This document shows, piece by piece, positions 42,401 to 52,302 of a stretch of 64,000 bases of DNA. The position numbers and the translations under genes are program-made. This DNA comes from Microbacterium yannicii (GTDB lineage: Bacteria; Actinomycetota; Actinomycetes; Actinomycetales; Microbacteriaceae), in assembly GCF_024055635.1 (NCBI RefSeq), contig NZ_JAMXMB010000027.1, positions 1-64,000 on the forward strand, given 5' to 3'. Numbering within the stretch: position 1 is the stretch's first letter; every line of letters starts with the position of its first letter. Under the pieces are notes generated by a model. The model ran no database searches. It saw nothing but the letters and a program-made list of their open reading frames with translations, and was not told where the DNA came from.

Positions 42401-43843
42401 ATGGCCACCTGGAACCCAGCAACGAGGGCCCGAAACCTCGTCACGCGACTACGGCGGCTGAGCGACGGTGTTGTCGCCATCCGCAGCGACTTGGACGGGC
42501 TGAGATCAGAGATCGATGCCCTACACGCAGAAGAGCACGAGACTCGTGAGCTCTTGGCCCAGATGGGCGCCGAGATACGTGCCGAGGTGCGTGCCGAGCT
42601 CGTCGCCGAAAGCAGCCTTGTGCGCGCCGCCGCAGATCGTGCCGCTCGCCGTGGGACTCTCCAGCGCGGGACGGTCCGTGTGGTCTTCCTTGTTCACAAC
42701 AAGGACGCCTGGGACTCGATCGGCGAGGTGATCCAGATCATGCGGGCCAGCAGCGACTTCGAACCGGTTGTGGTCACGATCCCGCATCACTACGGAGGAG
42801 GAGATGAGTCTCGGGGTGAGGGTCGTATTCATCGATTCCTGGCCGAACGGGGAGTTCCGCATCTGCGCCTGCGCAACGATGAGCAAACGTGGGCACGCGA
42901 GTTGCTGCTGGCTCTCGACCCCGACGTGGTGTTCCGTCAATCCCAGTGGGACTCAGATGTGGACTCTGCCTTTTCTGCCGAGAACCTGGCGTGGGCGCGG
43001 TTGGCGTTGATCCCGTACGAGACGATGAATCCGACGAAGAACGTGCCATGGGACCATCCACCGGTGAACAGCGCACTCGACCAGCACTGGCATCGGGCGG
43101 CGTGGTTGGTATTCGTCGCAAACGAGGATGTCGTCGAGATCGCCCGAACAGACACATTGACGGGTGGCAGCCAGTATCGAGCAGTAGGGCATCCCAAGGC
43201 TGACGCGCTTCGCAAGATGGCGCCATTTTGGCCATCTCCAGAGGTTCCTGCAAAGCGGCGGCGAGTCCTGTGGTCGGCGCACCACTCGATCCTCGACGGG
43301 TGGAACGACTTCGGCATGTTCCCTCAGGTGAAAGACGACATGCTGCGCTGGGCAAGCGAAGATCTCGGAACCGAGTTCGTCTTCACCCACCACCCATACT
43401 TGCGAGGCACACTTCGGCGCCCCGAGAGCCCCCTCAAGTCCGCTGACTTCAAAGACTGGCTTGCCATGTGGCGAGCTCTCCCCAATACGGTCTACTGGCG
43501 CGGCGAGTACGCCCCGGTTCTTGCGGCGACGGACTTGCTGGTCACCGACGGACCCAGCATGATCACGGAGTCCCAGGTGCTGACGGTTCCCACGCTGTTC
43601 CTGGAGCGTGACGAGCATGTGGAGTTCAATCGCGTGGGTGAACGGATAGTCTCCGGAGTCCACCGCGTCCCGGACGTGGCCGCGGCCCGTGCCATCGCTG
43701 AGCTCATTTCTGAGAAGGGTGATCCTCTGGCAAGCACCCAGCGGGAGAACATTCGGAGGCTCTTCGGCGAACCAGGTGCCGCACAGCGGATCGTAGACAC
43801 GATACTCGCGGAAGCGCAGATGGAGACGAGCGGCCTGAGATGA
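42401..43843 (+). CDS. TagF/CDP-glycerol transferase-like GT-B protein
   Basis: Protein of 480 residues. A charged N-terminal helix (about 20-75, Glu/Ala/Arg-rich) is probably coiled coil. The remainder looks like the GT-B fold of CDP-glycerol:polyglycerophosphate transferases: RVVFLVHNKDAWDSIGEV starts the first half, and the second contains VLWSAHHSILDGW, FTHHPYLRG and TDGPSMITESQVLTVP, the equivalent of the TagF phosphate site. It may add a polyol phosphate or sugar to a wall polymer. By eye it uses more AT-ending codons than housekeeping neighbours, suggesting transfer. It nearly touches the convergent GT4 gene. Confidence 0.7.
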   Translation: MATWNPATRARNLVTRLRRLSDGVVAIRSDLDGLRSEIDALHAEEHETRELLAQMGAEIRAEVRAELVAESSLVRAAADRAARRGTLQRGTVRVVFLVHNKDAWDSIGEVIQIMRASSDFEPVVVTIPHHYGGGDESRGEGRIHRFLAERGVPHLRLRNDEQTWARELLLALDPDVVFRQSQWDSDVDSAFSAENLAWARLALIPYETMNPTKNVPWDHPPVNSALDQHWHRAAWLVFVANEDVVEIARTDTLTGGSQYRAVGHPKADALRKMAPFWPSPEVPAKRRRVLWSAHHSILDGWNDFGMFPQVKDDMLRWASEDLGTEFVFTHHPYLRGTLRRPESPLKSADFKDWLAMWRALPNTVYWRGEYAPVLAATDLLVTDGPSMITESQVLTVPTLFLERDEHVEFNRVGERIVSGVHRVPDVAAARAIAELISEKGDPLASTQRENIRRLFGEPGAAQRIVDTILAEAQMETSGLR

Positions 43844-43852
43844 AAAACCCCG

Positions 43853-44980
43853 CTACAGCTCGGCGTGGAGCATCCACACCTTGTCGGCGGCCTCGCGCCA
43901 GGAGAATGCCCGTCCCCGATCCCCCGCGAGCACACCCAGCCGCTCCGCCGCGGCGGTCGAGCCGAGCGACGCCGCCAGCGCCGCACCGAGCCCGTCGACG
44001 ACGCTCGACGCGTCGCTGCCCGTGATGAGGACCCCGCCTTCGACGACGACCTCGGCGTGCACGGCGGACGACGCCGCGATCACCGGCACACCGAGCGTCA
44101 GGGCGTCGACGACGCGCCAGGGGAACGCCCCACGCCGGGATGGCGCGACGAGCGCCACCGCGGCGCCGAACACGGCGGCGCGATCCTCCGCCGACAGCAC
44201 CCCGCGCACGTGCATGCGCCGTTCGGGCAGGCCGGCCGCCGAGGCCAGCTCAACGACCGCCGGCTCGTGGCCTTCCTCGACGTCGATGACCACGACGGGC
44301 AGGTCGACGCGGGATGCCGCGACCGCGGCGAGTCCGGCATCCAGCCCCTCCGAAGCCAACGGGCCACCCGCCAGCAGCACGAAGCCCTCGGGCAGCCCCA
44401 GCTCGCGACGGCGGCCGACCTCGTCGACAGGCACCGAGAACCCCGACGGGGAGGCACCGGCGATCACCCGGAGCCGGTCACCCAAGGGGGCGATCTCGAG
44501 CAGCCGGGCGGCCAGCGAGTGGGTGGGCACCACGACGGCGTCCGCGTGCTTGACGGCGCGCTTCAGCATCGCCTTGTGCCACGCGACGACGGCACGCGGC
44601 AGCTCGGCGGGCGACTCCCACGGACGCAGATCCCATACCGTGACGACCGTCTGGTCGTTGTCGTGCAGGCGATCGTGCCGCACGAGCGGCGCGAACAGCG
44701 ACGGCGAGTGGATCATGCCGCCGCCGATGCCGGTGCCCACGCCCAGTTGCAGGGCCGCGGAGAGTTCGCGGCGCTGCAGTGCGGTGCGACGCACGCCGGC
44801 CAACCCCGGCACCGCCGCCAACGCGTCATCCGCTCCCCCGGCGGGGGCGATGGCCTCGACCTCGCAGCCGGACGGCGCCGCGATCACCAGGGCCCGTGCG
44901 AGCTCGCGTGACGCCTCGGCGAGCTCGGGCTCGGTCGGTGCGACGAGCTGATCCAGCACGACGCGCAGCGTGGCGACCAT
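43853..44980 (-). CDS. GT4-family glycosyltransferase
   Basis: GT-B enzyme of 375 residues. VVTVWDLRPWESP and VVVPTHSLAARLLEI lie in the N-terminal half, and the C-terminal half has GGPLASEGLD and PSRRGAFPWRVVDALTLGVPVIA, where the usual Glu-Gly-Phe-Gly motif is altered to Arg-Gly-Ala-Phe. GT4 members often transfer mannose or glucose to envelope glycans. It starts three bases after the LCP gene, in a purE-LCP-GT4 transcript. Unlike the island it has typical high-GC codon use, so it is probably part of the core genome. Confidence 0.85.
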   Translation of the reverse strand: MVATLRVVLDQLVAPTEPELAEASRELARALVIAAPSGCEVEAIAPAGGADDALAAVPGLAGVRRTALQRRELSAALQLGVGTGIGGGMIHSPSLFAPLVRHDRLHDNDQTVVTVWDLRPWESPAELPRAVVAWHKAMLKRAVKHADAVVVPTHSLAARLLEIAPLGDRLRVIAGASPSGFSVPVDEVGRRRELGLPEGFVLLAGGPLASEGLDAGLAAVAASRVDLPVVVIDVEEGHEPAVVELASAAGLPERRMHVRGVLSAEDRAAVFGAAVALVAPSRRGAFPWRVVDALTLGVPVIAASSAVHAEVVVEGGVLITGSDASSVVDGLGAALAASLGSTAAAERLGVLAGDRGRAFSWREAADKVWMLHAEL

Positions 44981-44983
44981 GAG

Positions 44984-46456
44984 TCAGCCCTCGGGCGTCG
45001 GGGTCGGCGGGTGGAGCGTCGTCTGCATGAGCTCGGCGATGTACGCGTAGTCGGGGTCGAACTCGTCGATGCCCTCCGCCGGTGTCAGTTCGATCGTCTG
45101 GACCGGCTGCTCCTTGGCCTTCAGTCCGAGGTCCACGAGCGTCGGGATGAACGACTGCGGCAGATCGGTCTTGATGAGGTCGGCACCCGCCGCGGCCACA
45201 TCCTGGAATCGCGTCAGCACGACATCGGGGGTGAACTGCGCCAGGATCGCCTCCTGCAGTTCCCGCTGGCGCCGCATGCGGTCGAAGTCGCTCGTCGTGT
45301 ACCGCGAGCGCGCGTACCACTGCGCCGTGTCGCCGTCCATGTGCTGCTGCCCGGGCTCGATCCAGCCGATGGCCCAGCTGTCGACATCGTGCGGGTCGAC
45401 CCCGTCGGGCGGACCGCCCTTGGGAAGGCGCTCGACCACATTGATGTCGACACCACCCAGTGCGTCCACGAGCGATGCGAAACCGTGCATGTCGACGAAC
45501 ACGTAATAGGGGATCTTGATCCCGAGGATGCCTTCGGCGGCGTCCTTGGTCGCCTCGATGCCGGGCTCCGAGCCGTTCGCCTCGGCATCCGGATACAGGT
45601 CGGCGCCGTTCTGACACACCTCGACCTCGGTGCGCAGCTGATTGATGCCACTCCCCCAGCCGCAGTTTGGGTCGGCGTGACCTTCGTGGCCGTCGGGGTA
45701 GCGTTCCTGCATCGGGCCTTCGGCGAACGGGAAGTGCGGCATATCGCGAGGGATGCCGGTGATCGTCGTCGCGCCCGTCTCAGCGTTGACCGACACGACC
45801 GAGATGCTGTCGAACCGCATCGAGTCGCGACCCTCTCCGCTGTCGGCGCCCAGCAGCAGGATGTTGTAGTACCCGTCGTCCGGCGCCACCGTGGGACCGC
45901 TGGCCCCGAAGATGGTGCTGATGGTGGCTCGGGTGGTTCCGACGTACTCGGCCGCCTTGGCGGCGGTGCCACCGGCCACCACCATGAGCGCGACGGCGAC
46001 GATCGCGATGGCGAACCGCGCCCAGGGTCCCGTCTTGACCAGGCGCACGAGGCGCAGCGTGTCGATGCTCAACACGATCCACAGCACCGCGTAGCCGATC
46101 AGCAGCGCCTGGGCGATCAGCAGCGGGAGGGGCCGGAGCAGGGCCAGCCAGTCGGGCAGCCACGCGCTCGTCACGATGCTCAGTCCGGCGGTCGGCGCGA
46201 GCAGCGCGAACAGCACCGCGATCACGAGCAGCACCCACATCACGAGCGTCGCACCGATGCCGAACCGGCCGAGCCGGCGATTGCCGGCGAGCACCTGGGC
46301 CGACCCGGGGATCAGGAAGTTCAGCGCGACCAGCCACCAACCGCGGCGGGTCATGACAGCGCGGGACGCGGCATCCGGATACCGTATCGGGCGCTCTTCG
46401 ACCACACTCGACCGGGTCGGACGAGCCTTCACGCTCGGTGGGCTCATGACGCTCAC
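44984..46456 (-). CDS. LytR-CpsA-Psr (LCP) family ligase
   Basis: Membrane-anchored protein of 490 residues. Four hydrophobic segments occupy about residues 40-165 and the LCP domain follows (about 195-430): [40 protein letters not shown] and the Arg-rich [23 protein letters not shown] enzymes transfer lipid-linked glycans such as teichoic acids or arabinogalactan to peptidoglycan, so this is a good candidate for anchoring the island's products. GTG start overlapping the purE stop (GTGA). Four N-terminal segments instead of one are characteristic of some actinobacterial members. Confidence 0.92.
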   Translation of the reverse strand: MSVMSPPSVKARPTRSSVVEERPIRYPDAASRAVMTRRGWWLVALNFLIPGSAQVLAGNRRLGRFGIGATLVMWVLLVIAVLFALLAPTAGLSIVTSAWLPDWLALLRPLPLLIAQALLIGYAVLWIVLSIDTLRLVRLVKTGPWARFAIAIVAVALMVVAGGTAAKAAEYVGTTRATISTIFGASGPTVAPDDGYYNILLLGADSGEGRDSMRFDSISVVSVNAETGATTITGIPRDMPHFPFAEGPMQERYPDGHEGHADPNCGWGSGINQLRTEVEVCQNGADLYPDAEANGSEPGIEATKDAAEGILGIKIPYYVFVDMHGFASLVDALGGVDINVVERLPKGGPPDGVDPHDVDSWAIGWIEPGQQHMDGDTAQWYARSRYTTSDFDRMRRQRELQEAILAQFTPDVVLTRFQDVAAAGADLIKTDLPQSFIPTLVDLGLKAKEQPVQTIELTPAEGIDEFDPDYAYIAELMQTTLHPPTPTPEG

Positions 46457-46986
46457 AGCGACTCCTTGAGCCGCCGGTTCTTCTGCTCGACCTGCGCTTC
46501 GAGGTCGCGGGCGTAGGCCTCGATGCGGTCAGCGACGGCCGGGTCCGAGGCGCCGAGGATCCGCGCGGCGAGAAGCCCGCCGTTCTTGGCGCCGTTGATC
46601 GAGACGGTGGCGACCGGGATGCCGGCGGGCATCTGCACGATGCTCAGCAGCGAGTCCATCCCGTCCAGGGTGGCCAGCTGCACGGGGACGCCGATGACCG
46701 GCAACGCGGTGAGGGAGGCCAGCATGCCGGGAAGATGGGCCGCTCCGCCCGCGCCGGCGATGATCGCGCGCAGACCGCGGGACCGGGCCTCACGCCCGTA
46801 GCGCAGGAGCTTGTCGGGAGTGCGATGCGCCGAGACGACCTCGACCTCGTGCGCGATTCCGAAGTCGGTGAGTGCCTGCGAGGCGTCGCTCATGACGCGC
46901 CAGTCGGAATCGGAGCCCATCACGACGCCGACGAGCGGCGCCTCCGAGGAATGGAGGGGCCGCGGATCAGCAGGGGGCGCAGTCAC
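46453..46986 (-). CDS. purE: N5-carboxyaminoimidazole ribonucleotide mutase
   Basis: Purine-synthesis enzyme moving the carboxyl group from N5 to C4 of the imidazole; 177 residues. VVMGSDSDW and [10 protein letters not shown] near the N-terminus, [11 protein letters not shown] and [17 protein letters not shown] are the class I PurE active-site motifs. GTG start with TACCCT six bases upstream (leaderless). It lies 130 bases downstream of purK, with an inverted repeat in between. It overlaps the LCP gene, tying a purine gene to envelope assembly. Confidence 0.96.
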   Translation of the reverse strand: MTAPPADPRPLHSSEAPLVGVVMGSDSDWRVMSDASQALTDFGIAHEVEVVSAHRTPDKLLRYGREARSRGLRAIIAGAGGAAHLPGMLASLTALPVIGVPVQLATLDGMDSLLSIVQMPAGIPVATVSINGAKNGGLLAARILGASDPAVADRIEAYARDLEAQVEQKNRRLKESL

Positions 46987-46992
46987 TCGTCA

Positions 46993-46998
46993 AGGGTA
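46993..46998 (-). promoter_or_regulatory. Minus-10 box of purE
   Basis: TACCCT on the minus strand, six bases before the GTG, indicating that purE-LCP-GT4 can be transcribed apart from purK. Confidence 0.45.
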
Positions 46999-47034
46999 GG
47001 GGCGAAGGCTGGAAGATGCCCGCAACGGCGCGGA

Positions 47035-47104
47035 CCCTTCGACAAGCTCGGACCGGTGGGACAGCCCATCGACACTGCGATCCTCGGCGCCGAGCCTGTC
47101 GAGG
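47035..47104. repeat. Inverted pair of the dispersed repeat
   Basis: CCCTTCGACAAGCTCGG at 47035-47051 and CCGAGCCTGTCGAGG at 47090-47104 are inverted copies of the element found in ahcY. They can pair across about 38 bases between purK and purE, and may act as a terminator or processing site. Confidence 0.6.
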
Positions 47105-47116
47105 CGTCGCTGACGT

Positions 47117-48253
47117 TCAGTCCAGGAAGAAGGATGCCGCTGCCCGCGCCCGGTACGCCACGTCGTCGAGGTCGTCGCCGATGACGTTGACGTGACCGAC
47201 CTTGCGTCCGGGGCGGGGCGCCTTGCCGTACGTGTGCACCTTCGCCTGCGGATGCTCCGCCATCGCTGCGGGGAAGCGCTCGTCGAGCGAGTCCTCCGTC
47301 GGCCCGCCCAGGATGTTCACCATGACGGACCACTCCGCGACCGGTTCCGTCTCGCCGAGCGGCAGATCCAGCACGGCGCGCAGGTGCTGCTCGAACTGGC
47401 TTGTCACCGCGCCGTCCTGGCTCCAGTGACCGCTGTTATGCGGGCGCATCGCCAGCTCGTTCACCAGCAGACGCTCGTCGGTGGTCTCGAAGAGTTCGAC
47501 CGCCAGCATCCCGGTCACGCCGAGGCCCTCGGCGATCGACACGCCGATGCCGGACGCGACCTCCTGCAGCCGCCCGCTGGAGTGCGGAGCGGGCGCGATC
47601 ACCTCGGCGCAGACACCACCGCGCTGCACCGTCTCGACGACCGGGTACGCCCTCATCCCCCCGGAAGGCCGCCGCGCGACCTGCTGGGCGAGCTCGCGCG
47701 TGAAGGCGACGAGCTCCTCGACGAGGAGCGCACCGCCGTGGGCGTCTTCGGCGAGCGTCGCGAACCAGTCCTCGGCCTCGGTGCCGGCCGACACCACGCG
47801 CACGCCCTTGCCGTCGTACCCGCCGCGCGGCGTCTTGACGACCGCGTGGCCACCGTGGTCGTCGATGAAGGCCTGCAGCTCCTCGGTGTTCGTGACCGCC
47901 GCCCAGTCGGGCTGCGGCATCCCGAGCTCCTGCAGGCGGGCGCGCATGACCAGCTTGTCCTGCGCGAACCTCAGCGCGTCGGGGCCGGGGTGAACGGCGA
48001 CGCCCTCGGCGACGAGGGCCGCCAGGACGTCCTGCGGCACGTGCTCGTGGTCGAAGGTCACGACATCGACATCGCGCGCGAACGCGAGCACGGTCGCCGC
48101 ATCGCGGTAGTCGCCGACGGCGGTGGCGGCGAGGGATGCCGACATCCCCTCGTCTTCGGCGAGCACGCGCAGCTCGACACCGAGCTCGACCGCCGGCGCG
48201 ATCATCATGCGGGCCAGCTGGCCTCCTCCGACGACTCCGACTCGCAGCGCCAT
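47117..48253 (-). CDS. purK: 5-(carboxyamino)imidazole ribonucleotide synthase
   Basis: ATP-grasp enzyme of 378 residues that carboxylates AIR at N5, making the substrate of PurE. GVVGGGQLARMM begins the protein, FDHEHVP and VKTPRGGYDGKGV are ATP-grasp features, and NELAMRPHNSGHWS holds metal-binding residues. The ATG at 48253 is preferred over an upstream frame because it matches the family and has GGAGAG five bases before it. An inverted repeat separates it from purE. Confidence 0.96.
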   Translation of the reverse strand: MALRVGVVGGGQLARMMIAPAVELGVELRVLAEDEGMSASLAATAVGDYRDAATVLAFARDVDVVTFDHEHVPQDVLAALVAEGVAVHPGPDALRFAQDKLVMRARLQELGMPQPDWAAVTNTEELQAFIDDHGGHAVVKTPRGGYDGKGVRVVSAGTEAEDWFATLAEDAHGGALLVEELVAFTRELAQQVARRPSGGMRAYPVVETVQRGGVCAEVIAPAPHSSGRLQEVASGIGVSIAEGLGVTGMLAVELFETTDERLLVNELAMRPHNSGHWSQDGAVTSQFEQHLRAVLDLPLGETEPVAEWSVMVNILGGPTEDSLDERFPAAMAEHPQAKVHTYGKAPRPGRKVGHVNVIGDDLDDVAYRARAAASFFLD

Positions 48254-48319
48254 GCACTCTCCCTCTCGCCTCAAGACCCCTCCATCATCCCGCACTGCGG
48301 GGTGATGGACGAGCCGGGG

Positions 48320-48904
48320 TCAGGCCTGTGGGAGCGGCGGCCGGGGCGGAACGGCCGGCGGCTGGCCGGGCGGGAGCGGCTGCGCGTCGCGGTGGGCGAG
48401 GATCTGATTCACCTCGACCTGGTCGACAAGGGCCTCGTGCACGAGATCGGCGCTCGGGATGTTGGCGAGCCGCAGCGGCTCATCGACCCCGTTGCTGAGG
48501 GTGATCGTGCCGGCGCCCCACATGCGCTGCAGCACGCCGCGATGCACTTTGAGGGTGTACCCCCGCACGTGCGCCAGCTCCCGGCGCTTCGCGGCGAAGA
48601 TGCCTCGACGCTCCATCACACGCCGCGTCGTGATCGTGTAGACGTGCCCGGCCCAGGCCAGGTACGGAACGAGCACGAGCAGCAGCACCACCGCGGCGGC
48701 CGCGGCCACCAGCATCCAGTTCTCGAACGGCGCGGGGAGGTTGCCGTAGAAGTATCCGCAGGCGCCGGCGACCGCGATGAGCACCAGCGCCGACCAGGCG
48801 AGCCGCCGGGCGTGCGGGCGGAAGCGCGCGACGAGAAGCTCCGGCGTGGGTGCACCGGGGGCCGGCGTGAGCGGTCTGCCGCCGTAGCTCGTCGGCTGCG
48901 TCAT
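48320..48904 (-). CDS. Bacterial PH-domain membrane protein (bPH2)
   Basis: Protein of 194 residues with two hydrophobic segments (about 37-55 and 62-86) followed by a bacterial pleckstrin-homology domain: YTITTRRVMERRGIF, then ELAHVRGYTLKVHRGVLQR and GTITLS. The tail is Pro-rich. Function unknown; such proteins sit in the membrane with the PH domain in the cytoplasm. It lies 66 bases upstream of purK on the same strand, an order often seen in actinobacteria. CACAAT lies six bases before the ATG. Confidence 0.85.
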   Translation of the reverse strand: MTQPTSYGGRPLTPAPGAPTPELLVARFRPHARRLAWSALVLIAVAGACGYFYGNLPAPFENWMLVAAAAAVVLLLVLVPYLAWAGHVYTITTRRVMERRGIFAAKRRELAHVRGYTLKVHRGVLQRMWGAGTITLSNGVDEPLRLANIPSADLVHEALVDQVEVNQILAHRDAQPLPPGQPPAVPPRPPLPQA

Positions 48905-49093
48905 GCACCCATTGTGCGGCGAGCCGCCGACAGTTCGGGGTGCACCCGCCGTTTTCCGTCATCCGCGGTCGCGCAAAGGCCCCGTTGGACAGGGGTTTGG
49001 GGCGCGTCGCGCACGCTCGGGGCGGACGCGGTGCGCCCCGAATGCTCACGATGCGCCCCGAACCCGGAGAGTTCGGCCGAGATACCCTTCCCG
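48905..49093. other. Intergenic region with GC-rich hairpin potential
   Basis: Between the PH-domain gene and the end of birA. CGGGGCG and CGCCCCG can pair around 49018-49040 and the phrase TGCGCCCCGAA occurs twice. Probably terminator sequence for birA; no gene seen. Confidence 0.4.
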
Positions 49094-49921
49094 TCAGGAT
49101 CCCGACGGGCGCGGCCTCACGTGAACGACGTCGCCGGCCGATACGACGCTCTCGTACTCGCCGTCCTGTTCGACCACCAGGCGCCCGTCGTGGTCGATGC
49201 GCCGCGCGCGGCCCCACAGGGTCTGGCCGTCCGGCAGCGACACCGCCACCTCGCTCCCCAGCGTGCCGCAGAGGGCTTCGACCTCGCCGAGCACGCCCGA
49301 TGCCGCGGCATCCCCTCCCGCGGCAGCGAGCGCCGTGAGCTGCTCATCGAGGGCGGTGAGGTAGTCGGCGAGCAGGCGGTCCTCGTCGCACGTCGCACCC
49401 ACGACCGCGAACGACGTCGCCGTGTCGACGGGGAGGTCGCCCTGCGGCATCCGCGTGTTCACTCCCGATCCGATGACGACGACGTCGGGATGGCCAGGCA
49501 CGACTTCGGCGAGGATGCCGCAGATCTTGCCGCCGTCGACGAGCACGTCGTTCGGCCACTTCAGCGTGGCGGTGTGCGCGCTCCCCGCCAGCTGCGCGGC
49601 GATCGCCCGCGTCATGGCCGCGCCCGCCAGCAGCGGGATCCACCCGCGGGCTGCAGCCGGAATAGCCGCGGCATCGATCACGACCGAGGCGGCGAGCGCG
49701 GATCCCGGCGGCGTCACCCAGGTGCGATCGAGGCGACCGCGTCCGGCGCGCTGGTCGGTGGTCAGCAGGAGCGACAGGTGGGGCCATTCGTGCGGTGCGT
49801 CGACGACGTGGCGCACGACATCGGCGTTGGTGGAGTCGGTGGTCTCCACCACCTGCACGCGCGGGCTGACGGCGGCGGTGAGCGGGAAGCCCTCGGACGA
49901 GTACGACGATGAGTGCGTCAT
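49094..49921 (-). CDS. birA: Biotin-[acetyl-CoA carboxylase] ligase
   Basis: Group I biotin protein ligase of 275 residues without the N-terminal DNA-binding domain, so an enzyme only and not a repressor. [25 protein letters not shown] (biotin-AMP loop) and [17 protein letters not shown] (catalytic Lys) are present, and a C-terminal SH3-like domain ends it. It would biotinylate the alpha subunit that works with the acyl-CoA carboxylase encoded divergently next door. The ATG at 49921 has TAGCGT seven bases upstream, consistent with a leaderless mRNA. Confidence 0.95.
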   Translation of the reverse strand: MTHSSSYSSEGFPLTAAVSPRVQVVETTDSTNADVVRHVVDAPHEWPHLSLLLTTDQRAGRGRLDRTWVTPPGSALAASVVIDAAAIPAAARGWIPLLAGAAMTRAIAAQLAGSAHTATLKWPNDVLVDGGKICGILAEVVPGHPDVVVIGSGVNTRMPQGDLPVDTATSFAVVGATCDEDRLLADYLTALDEQLTALAAAGGDAAASGVLGEVEALCGTLGSEVAVSLPDGQTLWGRARRIDHDGRLVVEQDGEYESVVSAGDVVHVRPRPSGS

Positions 49922-49928
49922 GCTGCTC

Positions 49929-49934
49929 ACGCTA
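49929..49934 (-). promoter_or_regulatory. Minus-10 box of birA
   Basis: TAGCGT on the minus strand, seven bases before the ATG at 49921. Confidence 0.4.
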
Positions 49935-50091
49935 CGCCCGTCTCTGCCTGCGGAACTCTGCCCTTTCGCGATTCCGCGGCGCGGGGGGCCCCGCGACGGA
50001 GTGGGCTTCCGCAGCCAGATGCCCCGAGGACCGACAGCGGATGCCGCGACCCCTTGTGCGAACCCTCCAACAGATCCCCCGAGCCCGCCGA

Positions 50092-50097
50092 TAGGGT
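50092..50097 (+). promoter_or_regulatory. Minus-10 box of the carboxylase beta gene
   Basis: TAGGGT followed by seven bases and the GTG at 50105, a leaderless start. Confidence 0.45.
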
Positions 50098-50104
50098 GGA
50101 ATCC

Positions 50105-51694
50105 GTGACCGATCAGCCCGACCTCTCGACGACCGCCGGCAAGATCGCCGACCTCCGCGCACGCTTCCAGGAGGCCGTCCTCGATCCCGAGGAGATCGCG
50201 AAGGAGAAGCAGCACGCGAAGGGCAAGGGCACCGCGCGCGAGCGCATCGAGATGCTCCTCGACACCGGCAGCTTCGTGGAGCTCGACGAGTACGTGCGCC
50301 ATCGCACCACCGCCTTCGGCATGGATCGCTCCCGGCCCTACGGCGACTCGGTCGTCAGCGGCGTCGGCACGATCCACGGGCGCACGGTGGCGGTGTACTC
50401 GCAGGACTTCTCGACCTTCGGCGGGTCGCTCGGCGAGGTCGCCGGCGAGAAGATCATCAAGGTCATGGAGTTCGCGCTGCGCTCCGGCATCCCCATCGTG
50501 GGAATCCTCGACTCCGGCGGCGCGCGCATCCAGGAGGGCGTGGTCGCCCTCGGCAAGTACGGCGAGATCTTCCGCCTCAACACCCGGGCGTCAGGGGTGA
50601 TCCCGCAGATCTCGATCATCATGGGCCCCGCGGCCGGCGGGGCCGTCTACTCCCCCGCCCTCACCGATTTCGTCGTCATGGTCGACAAGACGAGCCAGAT
50701 GTTCGTGACCGGTCCCGACGTCATCAAGACGGTGACCGGCGAGGACGTCGGCATGGAGGAGCTCGGCGGCGCGCACACGCACAACACCCGCTCGGGCGTC
50801 GCGCACTACCTCGCCGAGGACGAGGACGACGCGATCGACTATGTCCGCTCGATGCTCGGCTTCCTCCCCGACAACAACATGGCGGAGCTGCCCGTCTACG
50901 AGAGCGGCTTCGAGTTCGAGACGACGGATGCCGACCGCGCCCTGAACGCGATCATCCCCGACTCGCCGAACCAGCCGTACGACATCCACCAGGTGATCCG
51001 CGGCATCGTCGACGCCGAGGACTTCCTCGAGGTGCAGCCGCTGTTCGCACCGAACATCGTCATCGGCTTCGGCCGCGTCGAGGGTCGCTCGGTCGGCATC
51101 ATCGCCAACCAGCCCTCGCAGATGGCGGGCACGCTGAACATCGAGGCCGGTGAGAAGGCCAGCCGCTTCGTGCGCTTCTGCGACGCGTTCTCCATCCCGA
51201 TCGTCACCCTGGTGGACGTGCCCGGCTACCTGCCGGGCACCGACCAGGAGTGGACCGGCGTCATCCGTCGCGGCGCCAAGCTGCTCTACGCCTACGCCGA
51301 GGCGACCGTGCCGCTGGTCACGGTCATCCTCCGCAAGGCCTACGGCGGCGCCTACATCGTCATGGGGTCCAAGCAGCTGGGTGCCGACGTGAACCTCGCG
51401 TGGCCGACGGCCGAGATCGCCGTCATGGGCGGCCAGGGCGCCGTGAACATCCTCTACCGCGGCGAGATCAAGCGTGCGGAAGAGGCGGGAGAGGATGTCG
51501 CGGCAGTGCGCACACGCCTGGCCAACGAGTACACCTACAACGTGGCTTCGCCCTTCCTCGCGGCCGAGCGCGGGGAACTCGACGGCATCATCGAGCCGGC
51601 GCAGACGCGCGTGTCGATCGCCAAGGCACTGCGGGCGCTCCGCGGCAAGCGTGCCAGCCTGCCGCCCAAGAAGCACGGGAACATCCCGCTGTGA
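50105..51694 (+). CDS. accD: Acyl-CoA carboxylase beta subunit
   Basis: Carboxyltransferase subunit of 529 residues that moves the carboxyl group from biotin to acetyl- or propionyl-Co[13 protein letters not shown] near the N-terminus, [14 protein letters not shown] and [13 protein letters not shown] in the first crotonase half, and [15 protein letters not shown] and [17 protein letters not shown] in the second, are all diagnostic of AccD5/PccB enzymes. The Asp in the second-half substrate pocket that separates acetyl from propionyl preference cannot be assigned confidently by eye. GTG start, leaderless. Coupled to the epsilon subunit and divergent from birA, which fits the biotin-dependent complex. 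Confidence 0.95.
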   Translation: MTDQPDLSTTAGKIADLRARFQEAVLDPEEIAKEKQHAKGKGTARERIEMLLDTGSFVELDEYVRHRTTAFGMDRSRPYGDSVVSGVGTIHGRTVAVYSQDFSTFGGSLGEVAGEKIIKVMEFALRSGIPIVGILDSGGARIQEGVVALGKYGEIFRLNTRASGVIPQISIIMGPAAGGAVYSPALTDFVVMVDKTSQMFVTGPDVIKTVTGEDVGMEELGGAHTHNTRSGVAHYLAEDEDDAIDYVRSMLGFLPDNNMAELPVYESGFEFETTDADRALNAIIPDSPNQPYDIHQVIRGIVDAEDFLEVQPLFAPNIVIGFGRVEGRSVGIIANQPSQMAGTLNIEAGEKASRFVRFCDAFSIPIVTLVDVPGYLPGTDQEWTGVIRRGAKLLYAYAEATVPLVTVILRKAYGGAYIVMGSKQLGADVNLAWPTAEIAVMGGQGAVNILYRGEIKRAEEAGEDVAAVRTRLANEYTYNVASPFLAAERGELDGIIEPAQTRVSIAKALRALRGKRASLPPKKHGNIPL

Positions 51695-51987
51695 GCATCG
51701 CGGATGGCCGAGACGCGTCGCCTGCCTCGCCCGGCGGCGGCGACCCGGCACGGCCGGGGTCGGCGCACTCGGAGACGTCGGGCGACAGCGTGACGATCGA
51801 CATCCTCCGCGGCGCCGCCACGGAGGAGGAGCTCGCGGCGCTGATCGCCGTCGTCACCGAGGCATACACGGGTGAGGCGGCCGAGGCGGTCGCCGACGAT
51901 CGCGTGCGCCGCACCGCCTGGGAGCTGTCGCAGCGCTCGCTGCGCGCGCCGCTCAACAGGGACCTGGGCTGGGGCCGGTTCGGCTGA
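51691..51987 (+). CDS. accE: Acyl-CoA carboxylase epsilon subunit
   Basis: Small actinobacterial subunit of 98 residues that stabilises acyl-CoA carboxylase complexes. The first 35 residues are disordered, rich in Gly, Ser and Pro. The family core follows: [18 protein letters not shown], then the Trp-containing [13 protein letters not shown] and the C-terminal LGWGRFG. GTG start in a GTGA overlap with the beta subunit gene, so the two are made together. It is too divergent between species for detailed residue roles. Confidence 0.88.
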   Translation: MSIADGRDASPASPGGGDPARPGSAHSETSGDSVTIDILRGAATEEELAALIAVVTEAYTGEAAEAVADDRVRRTAWELSQRSLRAPLNRDLGWGRFG

Positions 51988-52077
51988 ACCTGAACCATGT
52001 GCGTGCGCGTTGCGGCACGGATCGTTGAGCGGAGCGCCACCAAGCCTTCTCGCCCGACCCGCGACACGTCCTCGAAC

Positions 52078-52113
52078 GTTTCGTCTCGCTTGTTCCTCGC
52101 TCGCTCAGCGACC
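52078..52113. repeat. Dispersed intergenic repeat, copy 2
   Basis: Reverse-complement relative of 7409-7436, sharing GTTTCGTCTCGCTT and CGCTCGCTCA with a short insertion between the halves. Both copies lie between convergent genes. Confidence 0.5.
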
Positions 52114-52239
52114 GGACGGTTTTGTCCCCCGAAATACCTACAGACACACCTGTTGCGGCCCGGAGATACTTGACTCGCTGGAACGCTTCTGCGTTCGGCC
52201 GATCCGACTCCGCTCTGCGGTTGCTTCGGGTCCGGCCAT

Positions 52240-52266
52240 GCGGACGGTTTTCGGGTAACCGTCCGC
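52240..52266. terminator. Perfect ten-base hairpin
   Basis: GCGGACGGTT and AACCGTCCGC flank a seven-base loop. It is symmetrical, so it could act for either convergent gene. Confidence 0.6.
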
Positions 52267-52269
52267 GCA

Positions 52270-52302
52270 GGCGAGGGGCGGGCGGCTTCGCCGCCCCTCG
52301 CC
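52270..52302. terminator. Perfect twelve-base hairpin
   Basis: GGCGAGGGGCGG and CCGCCCCTCGCC flank a nine-base loop, four bases after the previous hairpin. The two stacked stems are the strongest terminator-like structure seen in the window. Confidence 0.65.
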
